A stretch of DNA of 9,429 nucleotides from JBBRZF01 sp038236965 (GTDB lineage Bacteria > Acidobacteriota > Terriglobia > Terriglobales > Acidobacteriaceae), in the NCBI GenBank assembly GCA_038236965.1, contig JBBRZF010000142.1:1-9429 (forward strand), in the 5' to 3' direction. Shown in pieces: positions 1 to 6,788 of this stretch. The notes beneath the pieces were generated by a model. That model searched no databases and was not told where the DNA came from. It saw nothing but the letters and a program-made list of their open reading frames with translations. The translations under genes and the position numbers were made by a program. Each line of letters starts with the position of its first letter. The stretch's first letter is position 1.

Positions 1-816
1 AACGCGTGCGCCAGTTTCCAATACCTCTGCGTGATTGATTGTCTGATTCAAAATTCCGGCAGCCATGTTCGTGACGCAGGAGATAGCCATCACCTTGATG
101 CCCATGTGGCGAGCCACGATGACTTCCGGCACGGTTGACATGCCGACCAGGTCGGCGCCGATTGTCCGCAGATAGCGTATCTCCGCCGGAGTTTCATAGC
201 TTGGTCCTGCCAGTGCCGCGTAGACGCCCTCGAACAACTCGATGCCAAGACGCTTCGATTCTTCCAGCGCCATCGCGCGATACTGCTCGCTGTAGGCTTC
301 GCTCATATCCGGAAAGCGCGGCCCGAATCGGTCGTCGTTCGGTCCGGTCAGCGGATTCGCGCCCTGGAAGTTCAGGTGATCGCTCAACAGCACCAGCGCG
401 CCCTGTCCGAAGGCCAGATTGATTCCGCCGGCAGCATTCGTCAGGATGATCACCTTCAACCCAAGCAATCCGAATACACGCACCGGGAATGACGCCTGTT
501 TGCATGTGTATCCCTCGTACTGATGTACCCGTCCTTGCATCGCTGCGATGGTGATATCGCCCAGTCTTCCAATGACCAACTTGCCCGCATGCCCAACCGC
601 AGTCGAGCACGGAAAGTTCGGGATGTCGGCATAAGGAATCGCCACGGCGTCTTGCAAGTTGTTAGCAAAATCGCCGAGCCCGGAGCCAAGCACGATCGCA
701 AGCTTCGGCAAGCCAAGCGCCGGCTTCGCCGCAAGTTTTTCGCGGATGTACTGTGCTGCCTGTTCTGCGCTCGTGTATTCGTCCATAGCCGTTTTCTTTT
801 CCACTGCTGTACTCAT
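1..816 (-). CDS. punA: Purine nucleoside phosphorylase (3' end cut by window edge)
   Basis: Phosphorolysis of inosine, guanosine and their deoxy forms to free base plus (deoxy)ribose-1-phosphate; cytoplasmic. Translation from the ATG at 816 gives 272 residues with no stop before the left edge. Visible family signatures are the phosphate loop LGSGLG (43-48, S45), H76 in GHAG, the R96/H98/Y100 cluster in GRVHQYEGY, TNAAGG (126-131), AGPSYETPAE (203-212, E208), GMSTVPEV (225-232, M226) and VTN with N250. This set matches the trimeric PNP class (human PNP type), not the hexameric DeoD type, and N250 corresponds to the residue that selects 6-oxopurines. Trimeric PNPs are usually about 270-290 residues, so only the extreme C-terminus should be missing. 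The start codon overlaps the nupC stop as ATGA with no convincing Shine-Dalgarno, so translation is probably coupled to nupC. It is the last gene seen of the deoA-nupC-punA operon. Confidence 0.96.
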   Translation of the reverse strand, partial: MSTAVEKKTAMDEYTSAEQAAQYIREKLAAKPALGLPKLAIVLGSGLGDFANNLQDAVAIPYADIPNFPCSTAVGHAGKLVIGRLGDITIAAMQGRVHQYEGYTCKQASFPVRVFGLLGLKVIILTNAAGGINLAFGQGALVLLSDHLNFQGANPLTGPNDDRFGPRFPDMSEAYSEQYRAMALEESKRLGIELFEGVYAALAGPSYETPAEIRYLRTIGADLVGMSTVPEVIVARHMGIKVMAISCVTNMAAGILNQTINHAEVLETGARV

Positions 817-2045
817 AGGAACATGCCTGCGATCGAGGCGGACATCAAGTTCGCCATAGTTCCCGCGATCATCGCGCGGAAGCCCAGTTGAGCAAGGTCT
901 GCACGTCGATTCGGAGCCAGCGCACCAAGTCCGCCGATCTGGATTCCGATAGAACTGATGTTGGCAAAACCGCACAACGCAAAAGTCGCGATGGTGACCG
1001 ACTTCGGATCCAGCATCGCTTTCTGCGCGCCGAGTTGCGTGAAGGCGACCAGTTCGTTCAGGATCATGCGCGTACCCAGAAGATTGCCGATGCTCATGCA
1101 ATCCTTCCACGGCACGCCGATCACCCACGCGATGGGAGCGAATGCGTAACCAAAGATCGTCTCTAGGCTGTGCGGGAACCACGGAATACCGTGTGCTGCG
1201 AGGAAGTTGTGCGTGCCGCCCATGATGCCATTGATAAGAGCGATCAAGGCGAGGAATGAGATCAGCATGGCCGCTACGTTGATTGCCAGGCCAAGACCAT
1301 CGCTCGTACCCTTCGATGCCGCGGCGAGAACGTTTTCAGTCTTCTCGTCCTCCTGCATCTCGATCTCTCCAACCTTTTCCGGTGTTTCCGTCTCCGGCAC
1401 AAGCATCTTCGAAATCAGCAGCGTCCCCGGCGCAGTCATGATTACCGCCGTCAGCAAGTGCTTCGCTTCGATGCCGCTCAAAATATATGCGCCCATAATG
1501 CCGCCGGACACATGCGCCATGCCGCTGGTCATGATCACCATCAATTCCGAGCGTGTGACGCGAGGCAGGTAAGGACGGATCGTCAACGGCGCTTCGGTCT
1601 GTCCCATGAAGATGCTGGCAGCAACGTTCATCGACTCCACGCCGCTTGCGCCCATCAGTCGCGTCATGATTTTCGCTGCGATCTTGATGAAGAACTGCAT
1701 CACGCCGTAGTGATACAGGATGGCGAAGAACGCCGCGATGAAGATGATGGTCGGCAACACCTGAAAGGCAAAGTAAAAGCCCATGGATGAGCCTTTTCTG
1801 CCAAGTTCGCCGAACATAAAAGTCGATCCCGCGAAGGAATACTCAAGCAGTTTGTTGATGGCGGATCCGGCAGCAGTGATGACCCGGCGTCCGCCTTCAA
1901 ACTTCAATACCAGGAAAGCAAAAAGTATCTGCAGGGTCAGGCCCGTCAGAACAGTGCGCGGACGAATCGCGCGCCGATTGGTCGAAAATGTATAGGCGAC
2001 GCCGAGCATCACCAGCAGACCAAGAATGCCTGTAAAACGACCCAT
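813..2045 (-). CDS. nupC: Concentrative nucleoside transporter (CNT/NupC family)
   Basis: Inner-membrane symporter importing nucleosides with Na+ or H+; 410 residues, the usual bacterial CNT length. Hydrophobic segments run through the protein, starting with a helix at about 3-20. Family hallmarks seen are MGQTEAPL (147-154, in the substrate-binding re-entrant region), MTSGMAHVSGGIMGAYI (172-188), GNLLG followed by NELVAF (329-334), and CGFANISSIGIQIGGLG (358-374). A charged, acidic loop at about 217-247 separates the two halves, as is usual in the family. The ATG at 2045 has a good ribosome binding site (GAGGG on the minus strand at 2052-2056, six-base spacer). It starts 12 bp after the deoA stop and its TGA overlaps the punA ATG, so uptake is produced together with two nucleoside phosphorylases. 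The specific nucleosides and the coupling ion cannot be read from sequence alone. Confidence 0.96.
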   Translation of the reverse strand: MGRFTGILGLLVMLGVAYTFSTNRRAIRPRTVLTGLTLQILFAFLVLKFEGGRRVITAAGSAINKLLEYSFAGSTFMFGELGRKGSSMGFYFAFQVLPTIIFIAAFFAILYHYGVMQFFIKIAAKIMTRLMGASGVESMNVAASIFMGQTEAPLTIRPYLPRVTRSELMVIMTSGMAHVSGGIMGAYILSGIEAKHLLTAVIMTAPGTLLISKMLVPETETPEKVGEIEMQEDEKTENVLAAASKGTSDGLGLAINVAAMLISFLALIALINGIMGGTHNFLAAHGIPWFPHSLETIFGYAFAPIAWVIGVPWKDCMSIGNLLGTRMILNELVAFTQLGAQKAMLDPKSVTIATFALCGFANISSIGIQIGGLGALAPNRRADLAQLGFRAMIAGTMANLMSASIAGMFL

Positions 2046-2057
2046 GTACAGCCCTCG

Positions 2058-3377
2058 CTAAATAGATTTCCCGCGGATCACTTCGTGGATCAGCGGTCGC
2101 TTGATGTCCGCCAAGTGCGGACCGATGCGGTATGCCTTTTGAATCATGTTCTTTACATCCGGCAGGAATTGCTCGCCGTTATAGTGAATGGTGCAGAGTG
2201 TGTCGCTCTTGCGAACGTAGTCGCCGACTTTCTTGTGGAGCACGATCCCGACCGCAGGGTCGATGGAGTCTTCCTTGCGCTGTCGCCCTCCACCGAGCAA
2301 CAGGTTGGCTACGCCCAGGTCGTGACACTCGATGGAAGTGACAAACCCTTCTTCGTGCGCGTAGAGCGAACCCTTGTTGCGCGACTCCGGCATCAACAGC
2401 GGATTGTCGACGATCTCGGGATTGCCGCCCTGTATTTCCACCATCTCGCGGAACTTCTCCAAAGCCTTGCCGTTCGCGATCAACTCGTTGGCCAATCGCT
2501 TCCCTTGCTCCACGTTCACGGTACGTTCGCCGAGGTAGAACATCCATCCGCAGAGTTCAACGGTCAGCACGCGCAAGTCTTCCGGACCGCGGCCCTGCAT
2601 CACATCGATGCACTCTTCCACTTCCAGCGCGTTGCCGATGTTGTTGCCAAGCGGTTGGTCCATGTCCGTGATGAGCGCGACCATCTTTTTGCCCATACGG
2701 TCGCCTGTTTCCACCATCAGTTTGGCCAGGAAACGCGCATCTTGCGGGTCCTTCATGAATGCGCCACTGCCGGTCTTTACGTCCAGAACCAGCGCATCCA
2801 CGCCTTCCGCCAGCTTCTTGCTCATGATGGAAGCGCAGATCAGGTACGGACTTTCCACCGTGCCAGTGACATCGCGCAGAGCATAAAGTTTTTTATCGGC
2901 AGGAGCCACTTCGGCTGTCTGGCCGATCATCGCGCAGCCAATCTTTTCCAGTACGCGGCGGAATTCCTCCAGCGTTAGGTTCACGCTGAATCCCGGTATC
3001 GCTTCCAGTTTGTCCAGCGTTCCGCCCGTGTGGCCAAGTCCGCGGCCGCTTATCATCGGAACCTTGATGCCACCGGCAGCAACCACCGGAGAAATGATGA
3101 GGGAGGTCTTGTCTCCCACGCCGCCAGTCGAGTGCTTATCGACCTTTTTTCCCGGCATGGTGGAGAAATCCAGCACCTGCCCCGAGTTCAGCATGGCATT
3201 CGTAAGGGCGGCAGTTTCGGCGGGTGACAAGCCGCGGATCAGCGCAGCCATCAAGAATGCTGATATCTGGTAATCGGGGAATTCGCCGCGAGTATAGCCG
3301 TCAACTATGAATTCGATTTCGTTTCGCGTGAGTTCGTTATCGTCACGTTTTTTACGTATGAGTTCGACTAAATGCAT
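2058..3377 (-). CDS. deoA: Pyrimidine-nucleoside / thymidine phosphorylase
   Basis: Splits thymidine, deoxyuridine and perhaps uridine with phosphate to base plus pentose-1-phosphate; cytoplasmic, normally a homodimer. 439 residues, like E. coli DeoA (about 440). Order of features: N-terminal helical domain opening with HLVELIRKKRD (2-12), phosphate-binding KHSTGGVGDK (81-90), the family signature SGRGLGHTGGTLDKLE (110-125), base-contact region with R168, S183 and K187 (SIMSKK), KTGSGAFM (201-208), and a C-terminal alpha/beta domain. The ATG at 3377 is chosen because family homology begins exactly there; the longer reading from TTG at 3446 adds 23 unrelated residues that overlap the probable promoter. 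No strong Shine-Dalgarno precedes this ATG. First gene of the deoA-nupC-punA operon. No separate uridine phosphorylase is present in the window, so a broad pyrimidine-nucleoside (Pdp-like) specificity is possible; sequence does not settle this. Confidence 0.95.
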   Translation of the reverse strand: MHLVELIRKKRDDNELTRNEIEFIVDGYTRGEFPDYQISAFLMAALIRGLSPAETAALTNAMLNSGQVLDFSTMPGKKVDKHSTGGVGDKTSLIISPVVAAGGIKVPMISGRGLGHTGGTLDKLEAIPGFSVNLTLEEFRRVLEKIGCAMIGQTAEVAPADKKLYALRDVTGTVESPYLICASIMSKKLAEGVDALVLDVKTGSGAFMKDPQDARFLAKLMVETGDRMGKKMVALITDMDQPLGNNIGNALEVEECIDVMQGRGPEDLRVLTVELCGWMFYLGERTVNVEQGKRLANELIANGKALEKFREMVEIQGGNPEIVDNPLLMPESRNKGSLYAHEEGFVTSIECHDLGVANLLLGGGRQRKEDSIDPAVGIVLHKKVGDYVRKSDTLCTIHYNGEQFLPDVKNMIQKAYRIGPHLADIKRPLIHEVIRGKSI

Positions 3378-3396
3378 GGGCACAATACGAGCCGAG

Positions 3397-3413
3397 CCGC
3401 AGAATTTCAGCGG
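3397..3413. promoter_or_regulatory. Imperfect palindrome between promoter and deoA start (candidate operator)
   Basis: A 17-bp dyad reads CCGC, A, GAA, T, TTC, A, GCGG on the plus strand. Every position pairs except the A/A mismatch and the centre. It lies 20 bp upstream of the deoA ATG and just downstream of the candidate -10 box. It could be a repressor operator for the salvage operon or, in RNA, a small leader hairpin. No regulator gene is visible in the window, so the function is inference. Confidence 0.35.
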
Positions 3414-3425
3414 CGGCGGTTTCAC

Positions 3426-3431
3426 TTTATA
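3426..3431 (-). promoter_or_regulatory. Candidate -10 box for deoA-nupC-punA
   Basis: TATAAA on the minus strand (5 of 6 matches to TATAAT), with a predicted start near 3419 and a leader of about 42 bases to the deoA ATG. The -35 region 17 bp upstream (TTTAGT) matches poorly, so the promoter may be weak or need an activator. Two copies of a 10-mer lie farther upstream at 3474-3502. Confidence 0.35.
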
Positions 3432-3473
3432 AAGGAGGAACAACAAAGACTAAATCAGCAGAGTTCGCGTGGG

Positions 3474-3502
3474 AAGAACAAATTGGGCTTCTAAGAACAA
3501 AT
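3474..3502. repeat. Direct repeat of a 10-mer upstream of deoA promoter
   Basis: AAGAACAAAT occurs exactly at 3474-3483 and 3493-3502, a 19-bp period close to two helical turns. The copies sit about 55-85 bp upstream of the predicted deoA transcription start, a usual place for activator sites. A 10-mer pair can also arise by chance in this AT-richer stretch. Confidence 0.35.
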
Positions 3503-3541
3503 CTGCACGAATCTAATCGCTGGCGCCACAATCGTGCCAAG

Positions 3542-3569
3542 AAAAAAGGAACGGCCGGAGCCGTTCCTT
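3542..3569 (-). terminator. Intrinsic terminator of the hpt-deoC unit
   Basis: A perfect 10-bp stem (AAGGAACGGC paired with GCCGTTCCTT at 3546-3569) with a 4-base loop is followed on the minus strand by six T and then CTT. It begins about 20 bp after the deoC stop, which separates hpt-deoC transcription from the deoA operon downstream. Confidence 0.88.
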
Positions 3570-3589
3570 AAGATTGCAATTCAATTCTG

Positions 3590-4306
3590 TTATGCCGGAG
3601 CGCCCATGGCGCGCACGATGGCAACGCTTGCGCTTGCTCCAATACGATTGGCGCCCGCGTCGATCATCGCTATCGCGTCTTCCAGCGTGCGAATGCCGCC
3701 AGCGGCCTTCACTCCCATCTTCGCTCCCACTACTCCCCGCATCAGTTGCACGTCGGCCACGGTAGCTCCAGCCGACGAGAATCCAGTGGAAGTCTTTACG
3801 AAATCTGCGCCAGCTTCTTGTGCCAGCGAGCAAGCCAGTATCTTTTCGTCGGTGGTCAACAGCGCCGTTTCGATGATCACTTTCAAGATCGCATTATGGC
3901 GATGGCAGATATCCGCCAAGGTCTTTATCTCCGACTGCACCAGTACGCGCTCGCCGGACTTCAGTGCGCCGACGTTAATGACCATGTCCAGTTCGTGCGC
4001 GCCCAATCGGATGGCATCCACGCTTTCTGCCATTTTGGCGGTTCCCGTGGTTGCACCCAGCGGAAAGCCGATGACGGTGCCCACTTTCACCGCAGACCCG
4101 GCAACGGCTGCCGCCGCCTGCGCCACGTTGCCTGGGTTCACCATGACGGAAAAGAAGTTGTACTGCACCGCTTCGCGGCACAGTTTAGCCACTTGCTCGC
4201 GGGTAGCGTCTGCTTTTAATAGGGTATGATCGATGGCTTGCGCGACGGCGTGCCAATCCATATTTGCGGAAAGTTTTGGTGTTTCGGTAGCACTACTTTG
4301 TGACAT
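3590..4306 (-). CDS. deoC: Deoxyribose-phosphate aldolase
   Basis: Class I aldolase that cleaves 2-deoxy-D-ribose-5-phosphate to glyceraldehyde-3-phosphate and acetaldehyde, letting the deoxyribose of salvaged deoxynucleosides enter central carbon metabolism; cytoplasmic TIM barrel. 238 residues, slightly longer than the short bacterial DeoC type because of a poorly conserved N-terminal stretch of about 18 residues before the conserved AIDHTLL (24-30). Catalytic features: Schiff-base lysine K171 in VKTSTGFS, D107 in ELDMVINVG, and K200 in VKAAGGIRT; the glycine- and serine-containing phosphate loop follows near 203-227. Start is ATG at 4306; the upstream Shine-Dalgarno is weak. It lies 69 bp downstream of hpt in the same direction without an obvious terminator between, so the two are probably cotranscribed. 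A strong terminator follows its stop. Confidence 0.96.
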   Translation of the reverse strand: MSQSSATETPKLSANMDWHAVAQAIDHTLLKADATREQVAKLCREAVQYNFFSVMVNPGNVAQAAAAVAGSAVKVGTVIGFPLGATTGTAKMAESVDAIRLGAHELDMVINVGALKSGERVLVQSEIKTLADICHRHNAILKVIIETALLTTDEKILACSLAQEAGADFVKTSTGFSSAGATVADVQLMRGVVGAKMGVKAAGGIRTLEDAIAMIDAGANRIGASASVAIVRAMGAPA

Positions 4307-4375
4307 ACAAAAATTCTACTCGATTCAGCGAGCTCCGATGACAGCAATCTCACGCCATCTGCTCGGAAAATAGCC

Positions 4376-4891
4376 TTACGGAACGACGCAGATATCTGCC
4401 AGGTTGCGGTAGCGTTCGGCGTAATCCATCCCATAGCCGACCACGAATTCATCCGGAATCTCGAATCCGACATAGTCTGCCTGGATGGGTTGCTGACGAC
4501 GTGCTGCTTTATCCAGCAGGGTCGCGATCTTGAACGCCTTCGGCTTATGGGCCTTCAGTATTTTCGATAGATACATCATCGTCAGTCCGGTATCGAGGAT
4601 GTCTTCGACCAGAATGATGTTCTTGCCTTCCATCGATTGGTCCACGTCTTTCAACATCCGAACTTCGCCGCTGTTCTGCTTTTCGTTGCCGTAGCTGGAA
4701 ACGGAGATGAAGTCGAAGGTTGCGTCTAGGTCGATGGCGCGCGAAAGATCGGCAAGGAAGATGGTGGCACCCTTGAGCACGCCGATCAGCGTGACAGGTT
4801 CGCCCTTGAAATCGCGGCTGATCTCGGCTCCGAGAGCGGCCACGCGTTCTGCAATTTGTTGGCGGGAGAAAAGGACTTTCAATTCAGACAC
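4376..4891 (-). CDS. hpt: Hypoxanthine phosphoribosyltransferase
   Basis: Transfers phosphoribose from PRPP to hypoxanthine or guanine, giving IMP or GMP; cytoplasmic. From the GTG at 4891 it is 171 residues, close to the usual 175-180. Features: pyrophosphate-loop region VLKGATIFLADL (38-49), flexible-loop SYGNEKQNSG (66-75), the PRPP motif ILVEDILDTGLT (93-104; E96, D97, D100), K128 and the base-binding tail VGFEIPDEFVVGYGMDY (141-157). The GTG start is chosen because homology begins at about SELKVLFSR and because AGGG and GGAG elements precede it on the minus strand at 4896-4904. A longer open frame to 5176 exists but crosses the promoter region and is not conserved-looking. It provides the acceptor for hypoxanthine made by PunA from inosine. 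Divergent from the deaminase gene at 5058. Confidence 0.94.
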   Translation of the reverse strand: MSELKVLFSRQQIAERVAALGAEISRDFKGEPVTLIGVLKGATIFLADLSRAIDLDATFDFISVSSYGNEKQNSGEVRMLKDVDQSMEGKNIILVEDILDTGLTMMYLSKILKAHKPKAFKIATLLDKAARRQQPIQADYVGFEIPDEFVVGYGMDYAERYRNLADICVVP

Positions 4892-4942
4892 GTTACCCTG
4901 CTCCGAAATCAGTGCAAATTCAAGCAATTGGAAGAAAGACGG

Positions 4943-4971
4943 ATAGTAGATGGAAATCGCAGATAGTTCAA
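4943..4971 (-). promoter_or_regulatory. Candidate sigma70-type promoter for hpt-deoC
   Basis: Minus-strand TTGAAC (4966-4971) and TACTAT (4943-4948) are separated by exactly 17 bp; each matches four of six consensus bases. It would give a leader of about 45 bases to the hpt GTG. It lies in the 166-bp divergent gap shared with the deaminase gene, for which only a weak TATTAT (5017-5022, plus strand) without a good -35 is seen. Confidence 0.4.
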
Positions 4972-5057
4972 GAGAGCAGTGTTTATTCTCTGATTTTCTG
5001 ATTCCCGGTTCCTCTGTATTATGGCCATTCCTACTTAGATCGTTGCAAGGAGAAGGC

Positions 5058-6602
5058 ATGCGCAGCTTACACGCATTCCGCCCGTTCCAACTCGTCGCCG
5101 TCATTCTGTTGTCTGTTCTTTCGGCTGTCGGCCAAACGCCCGTCGTCCATGAAACCACCTCGCCCGAGCAGCGCACCGCCCACTATCTGGACTCGGTCAA
5201 GGGGCAGCCTTCGCTGCTTTTCAATTTTCTTCACGATATGCCGAAGGGTGGCGACCTGCACAACCACATGACAGGCGCCGTCTACGCTGAGAGTTACATT
5301 CAGTGGGCGGCCGAATCCCATCTCTGCGCCGATCGCAAGTCGTTTTCGCTCTCGGCGCAACCCTGTAAGGAGGGACAGGTTCCCGCGAAGCAGGCGCTCA
5401 CCGACCCCGTTTTATATCGCAATCTGCTCGGCGCATGGTCGATGCTGGGATGGCCCTGGTCGCAGATGTCGGCGCACGACCACTTCTTCGATACTTTCCT
5501 CAAATTCGACCCTGCCGGCACCGGTTACTACGGCGACATGCTGGCCGAACTCGCCGCACGGAACGCTGACGGCAATGTGCAATATCTTGAATTGATGCTT
5601 TCGCCCGACGAATTCCGCTCCATCGGAGTAGGCGCCCAAAGCGGGTGGAACGATAACTTCGCGACCATGCGCGAGAAGATGCTCGCCGCCGGAATCAAGA
5701 GCCTCGTCGTCGATTCGCGCAAGAAACTCGATACTTGGGAAGCGCGCCGCGACGACCTGCTCCACTGCCGCGACACCAATAAATCGCGCGCCGCCGCCGG
5801 GTGCAAGGTGAAGATGCGCTACGTCTTCCAGGTGCTCCGCGGATTCCCACGCGAACAGGTTTTTGCCCAGATACTGACGGCCTTTGAAATGGCGCAAGCC
5901 GATTCCCGCGTCGTCGCTCTCAATCTGGTGATGCCCGAAGACGCGCTCATTCCCATGCGCGATTACAGCCTGCACATGCGCATGCTCAACTTCCTTCATG
6001 AAATGTATCCCGCCGTTCACATCACGCTGCACGCAGGAGAACTCGCCCCCGGCCTCGTCCCACCCGACGGCCTTCGCTTCCACATCCGCGAAGCCATCGA
6101 GGTTGGACACGCCGAGCGCATCGGGCACGGTGTCGACGTCATGCATGAAGACGACGCATTCGGTTTGCTCAAGTTGATGGCCCAGAAAAACATCCTCGCC
6201 GAGATCTGTCTCACGTCGAACGACATGATCCTCGGCGTAAAGGGAAAGCAGCATCCCTTGGCGATGTACCTGAAATATGGCGTGCCCGTCGCTATCTCTA
6301 CCGACGACGAAGGTGTTGCGCGTTCCGAGATGACGCGCGAATACATGAAAGCCGTGGATGAACAATCACTCGACTACATCACCTTGAAGAAGATGGCGCG
6401 CCACAGTATCGAATACTCTTTCCTGCCGGGCGCAAGTCTCTGGAGCGATGCAAGAAAGTTCACGGAAGCCAAAGAGTGCTCCACAGAAAAATACGCTGCC
6501 AAGCCCAGCCCCGCCTGCGAGAAATTCCTGACAGGCAGCGAGAAGGCTCAGATGCAGTGGCAACTGGAACATGCCTTCGCCGAGTTCGAAGCGAAGTATT
6601 GA
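5058..6602 (+). CDS. Exported adenosine deaminase-family protein (ADA2/ADGF-like layout)
   Basis: Probably deaminates adenosine and/or deoxyadenosine outside the cytoplasm. 514 residues; ATG chosen for its strong AAGGAG site at 5047-5052 and because a signal peptide follows at once (R2, hydrophobic 11-24, likely cleavage near 25-27 around VGQ-TP). Zinc and catalytic residues of the amidohydrolase fold are all present: H68 and H70 in DLHNH, H325 and E328 in LHAGE, H357 in RIGHG, D416 and D417 in ISTDD, plus ICLTSN (383-388). The spacing from H70 to H325 is about 58 residues longer than in classical cytosolic ADA, as in secreted ADA2/ADGF proteins. Six of seven cysteines form close pairs (90/103, 237/249, 474/487), suggesting disulfides. 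Monocistronic, divergent from hpt and convergent with cdd. The family assignment is firm; the exact substrate is inferred. Confidence 0.9.
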   Translation: MRSLHAFRPFQLVAVILLSVLSAVGQTPVVHETTSPEQRTAHYLDSVKGQPSLLFNFLHDMPKGGDLHNHMTGAVYAESYIQWAAESHLCADRKSFSLSAQPCKEGQVPAKQALTDPVLYRNLLGAWSMLGWPWSQMSAHDHFFDTFLKFDPAGTGYYGDMLAELAARNADGNVQYLELMLSPDEFRSIGVGAQSGWNDNFATMREKMLAAGIKSLVVDSRKKLDTWEARRDDLLHCRDTNKSRAAAGCKVKMRYVFQVLRGFPREQVFAQILTAFEMAQADSRVVALNLVMPEDALIPMRDYSLHMRMLNFLHEMYPAVHITLHAGELAPGLVPPDGLRFHIREAIEVGHAERIGHGVDVMHEDDAFGLLKLMAQKNILAEICLTSNDMILGVKGKQHPLAMYLKYGVPVAISTDDEGVARSEMTREYMKAVDEQSLDYITLKKMARHSIEYSFLPGASLWSDARKFTEAKECSTEKYAAKPSPACEKFLTGSEKAQMQWQLEHAFAEFEAKY

Positions 6603-6604
6603 AC

Positions 6605-6718
6605 GGCAGACCTCAGTCGCCAGACGCCAGCTAGAACCTGAACGGCAGACCTCAGACATCAGACCCCAGACGTTTGACGTCAGCTAGAACCTTTAAATCC
6701 GAAAGCAAGACGGCAGAC
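6605..6718 (+). repeat. Degenerate heptanucleotide array, left arm (reads with the deaminase gene)
   Basis: From three bases after the deaminase stop the DNA runs in 7-base units of the form NNCAGAC (examples GGCAGAC, GCCAGAC, CCCAGAC), closing with an NCCAGCT or GTCAGCT unit and then AGAACCT. Two larger units begin with GAAC: 6601-6639 with five heptads and 6640-6692 with seven, so they differ by exactly two heptads. Two further heptads, GCAAGAC and GGCAGAC, lie at 6705-6718. No open reading frame of note is present. Confidence 0.8.
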
Positions 6719-6731
6719 GTTACCTAAAATC

Positions 6732-6763
6732 AAAAAGGCCTTCCCGTTCCGGAAGGCCTTTCA
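6732..6763. terminator. Bidirectional terminator between deaminase gene and cdd
   Basis: An 11-bp perfect stem (AAAGGCCTTCC with GGAAGGCCTTT, 6734-6761) has a 6-base loop. On the minus strand it is followed by TTTTTGATTTT, which suits ending cdd transcription; on the plus strand the T-run is shorter (TTTCATCTT) but could serve the deaminase gene. It sits midway between two convergent genes. Confidence 0.82.
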
Positions 6764-6788
6764 TCTTGTATGTTACGTCTTGGTTTTT

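Noticed and set aside
2085..2978. Plus-strand frame of 297 codons opposite deoA
   Set aside because: Antisense to the conserved deoA frame, no Shine-Dalgarno and no family motif; a shadow frame.
3431..3438. Perfect-looking AAAGGAGG on the plus strand
   Set aside because: No plausible plus-strand reading frame follows within ribosome-binding distance; the only nearby GTG gives about 15 codons. On the minus strand the same bases are part of the deoA promoter spacer.
3378..3446. N-terminal extension of deoA from a TTG at 3446
   Set aside because: The extra 23 residues have no family counterpart, the stretch contains the candidate -10 box and palindrome, and homology begins at the ATG at 3377.
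4950..5057. Upstream ATG at 4950 as start of the deaminase
   Set aside because: It would put 36 polar residues before a clear signal peptide, and the AAGGAG at 5047-5052 is correctly spaced from the ATG at 5058.
4892..5176. N-terminal extension of hpt to 5176
   Set aside because: It would add 95 residues before a normal-length enzyme, would run over the candidate promoter and into the deaminase signal-peptide region, and shows no domain.
5412..6365. Long minus-strand frame of 317 codons inside the deaminase gene
   Set aside because: It lies wholly antisense to a gene with complete catalytic motifs and a strong ribosome site, and its translation is rich in His, Val, Asp and Glu without a recognisable fold; a GC-rich codon-bias shadow.
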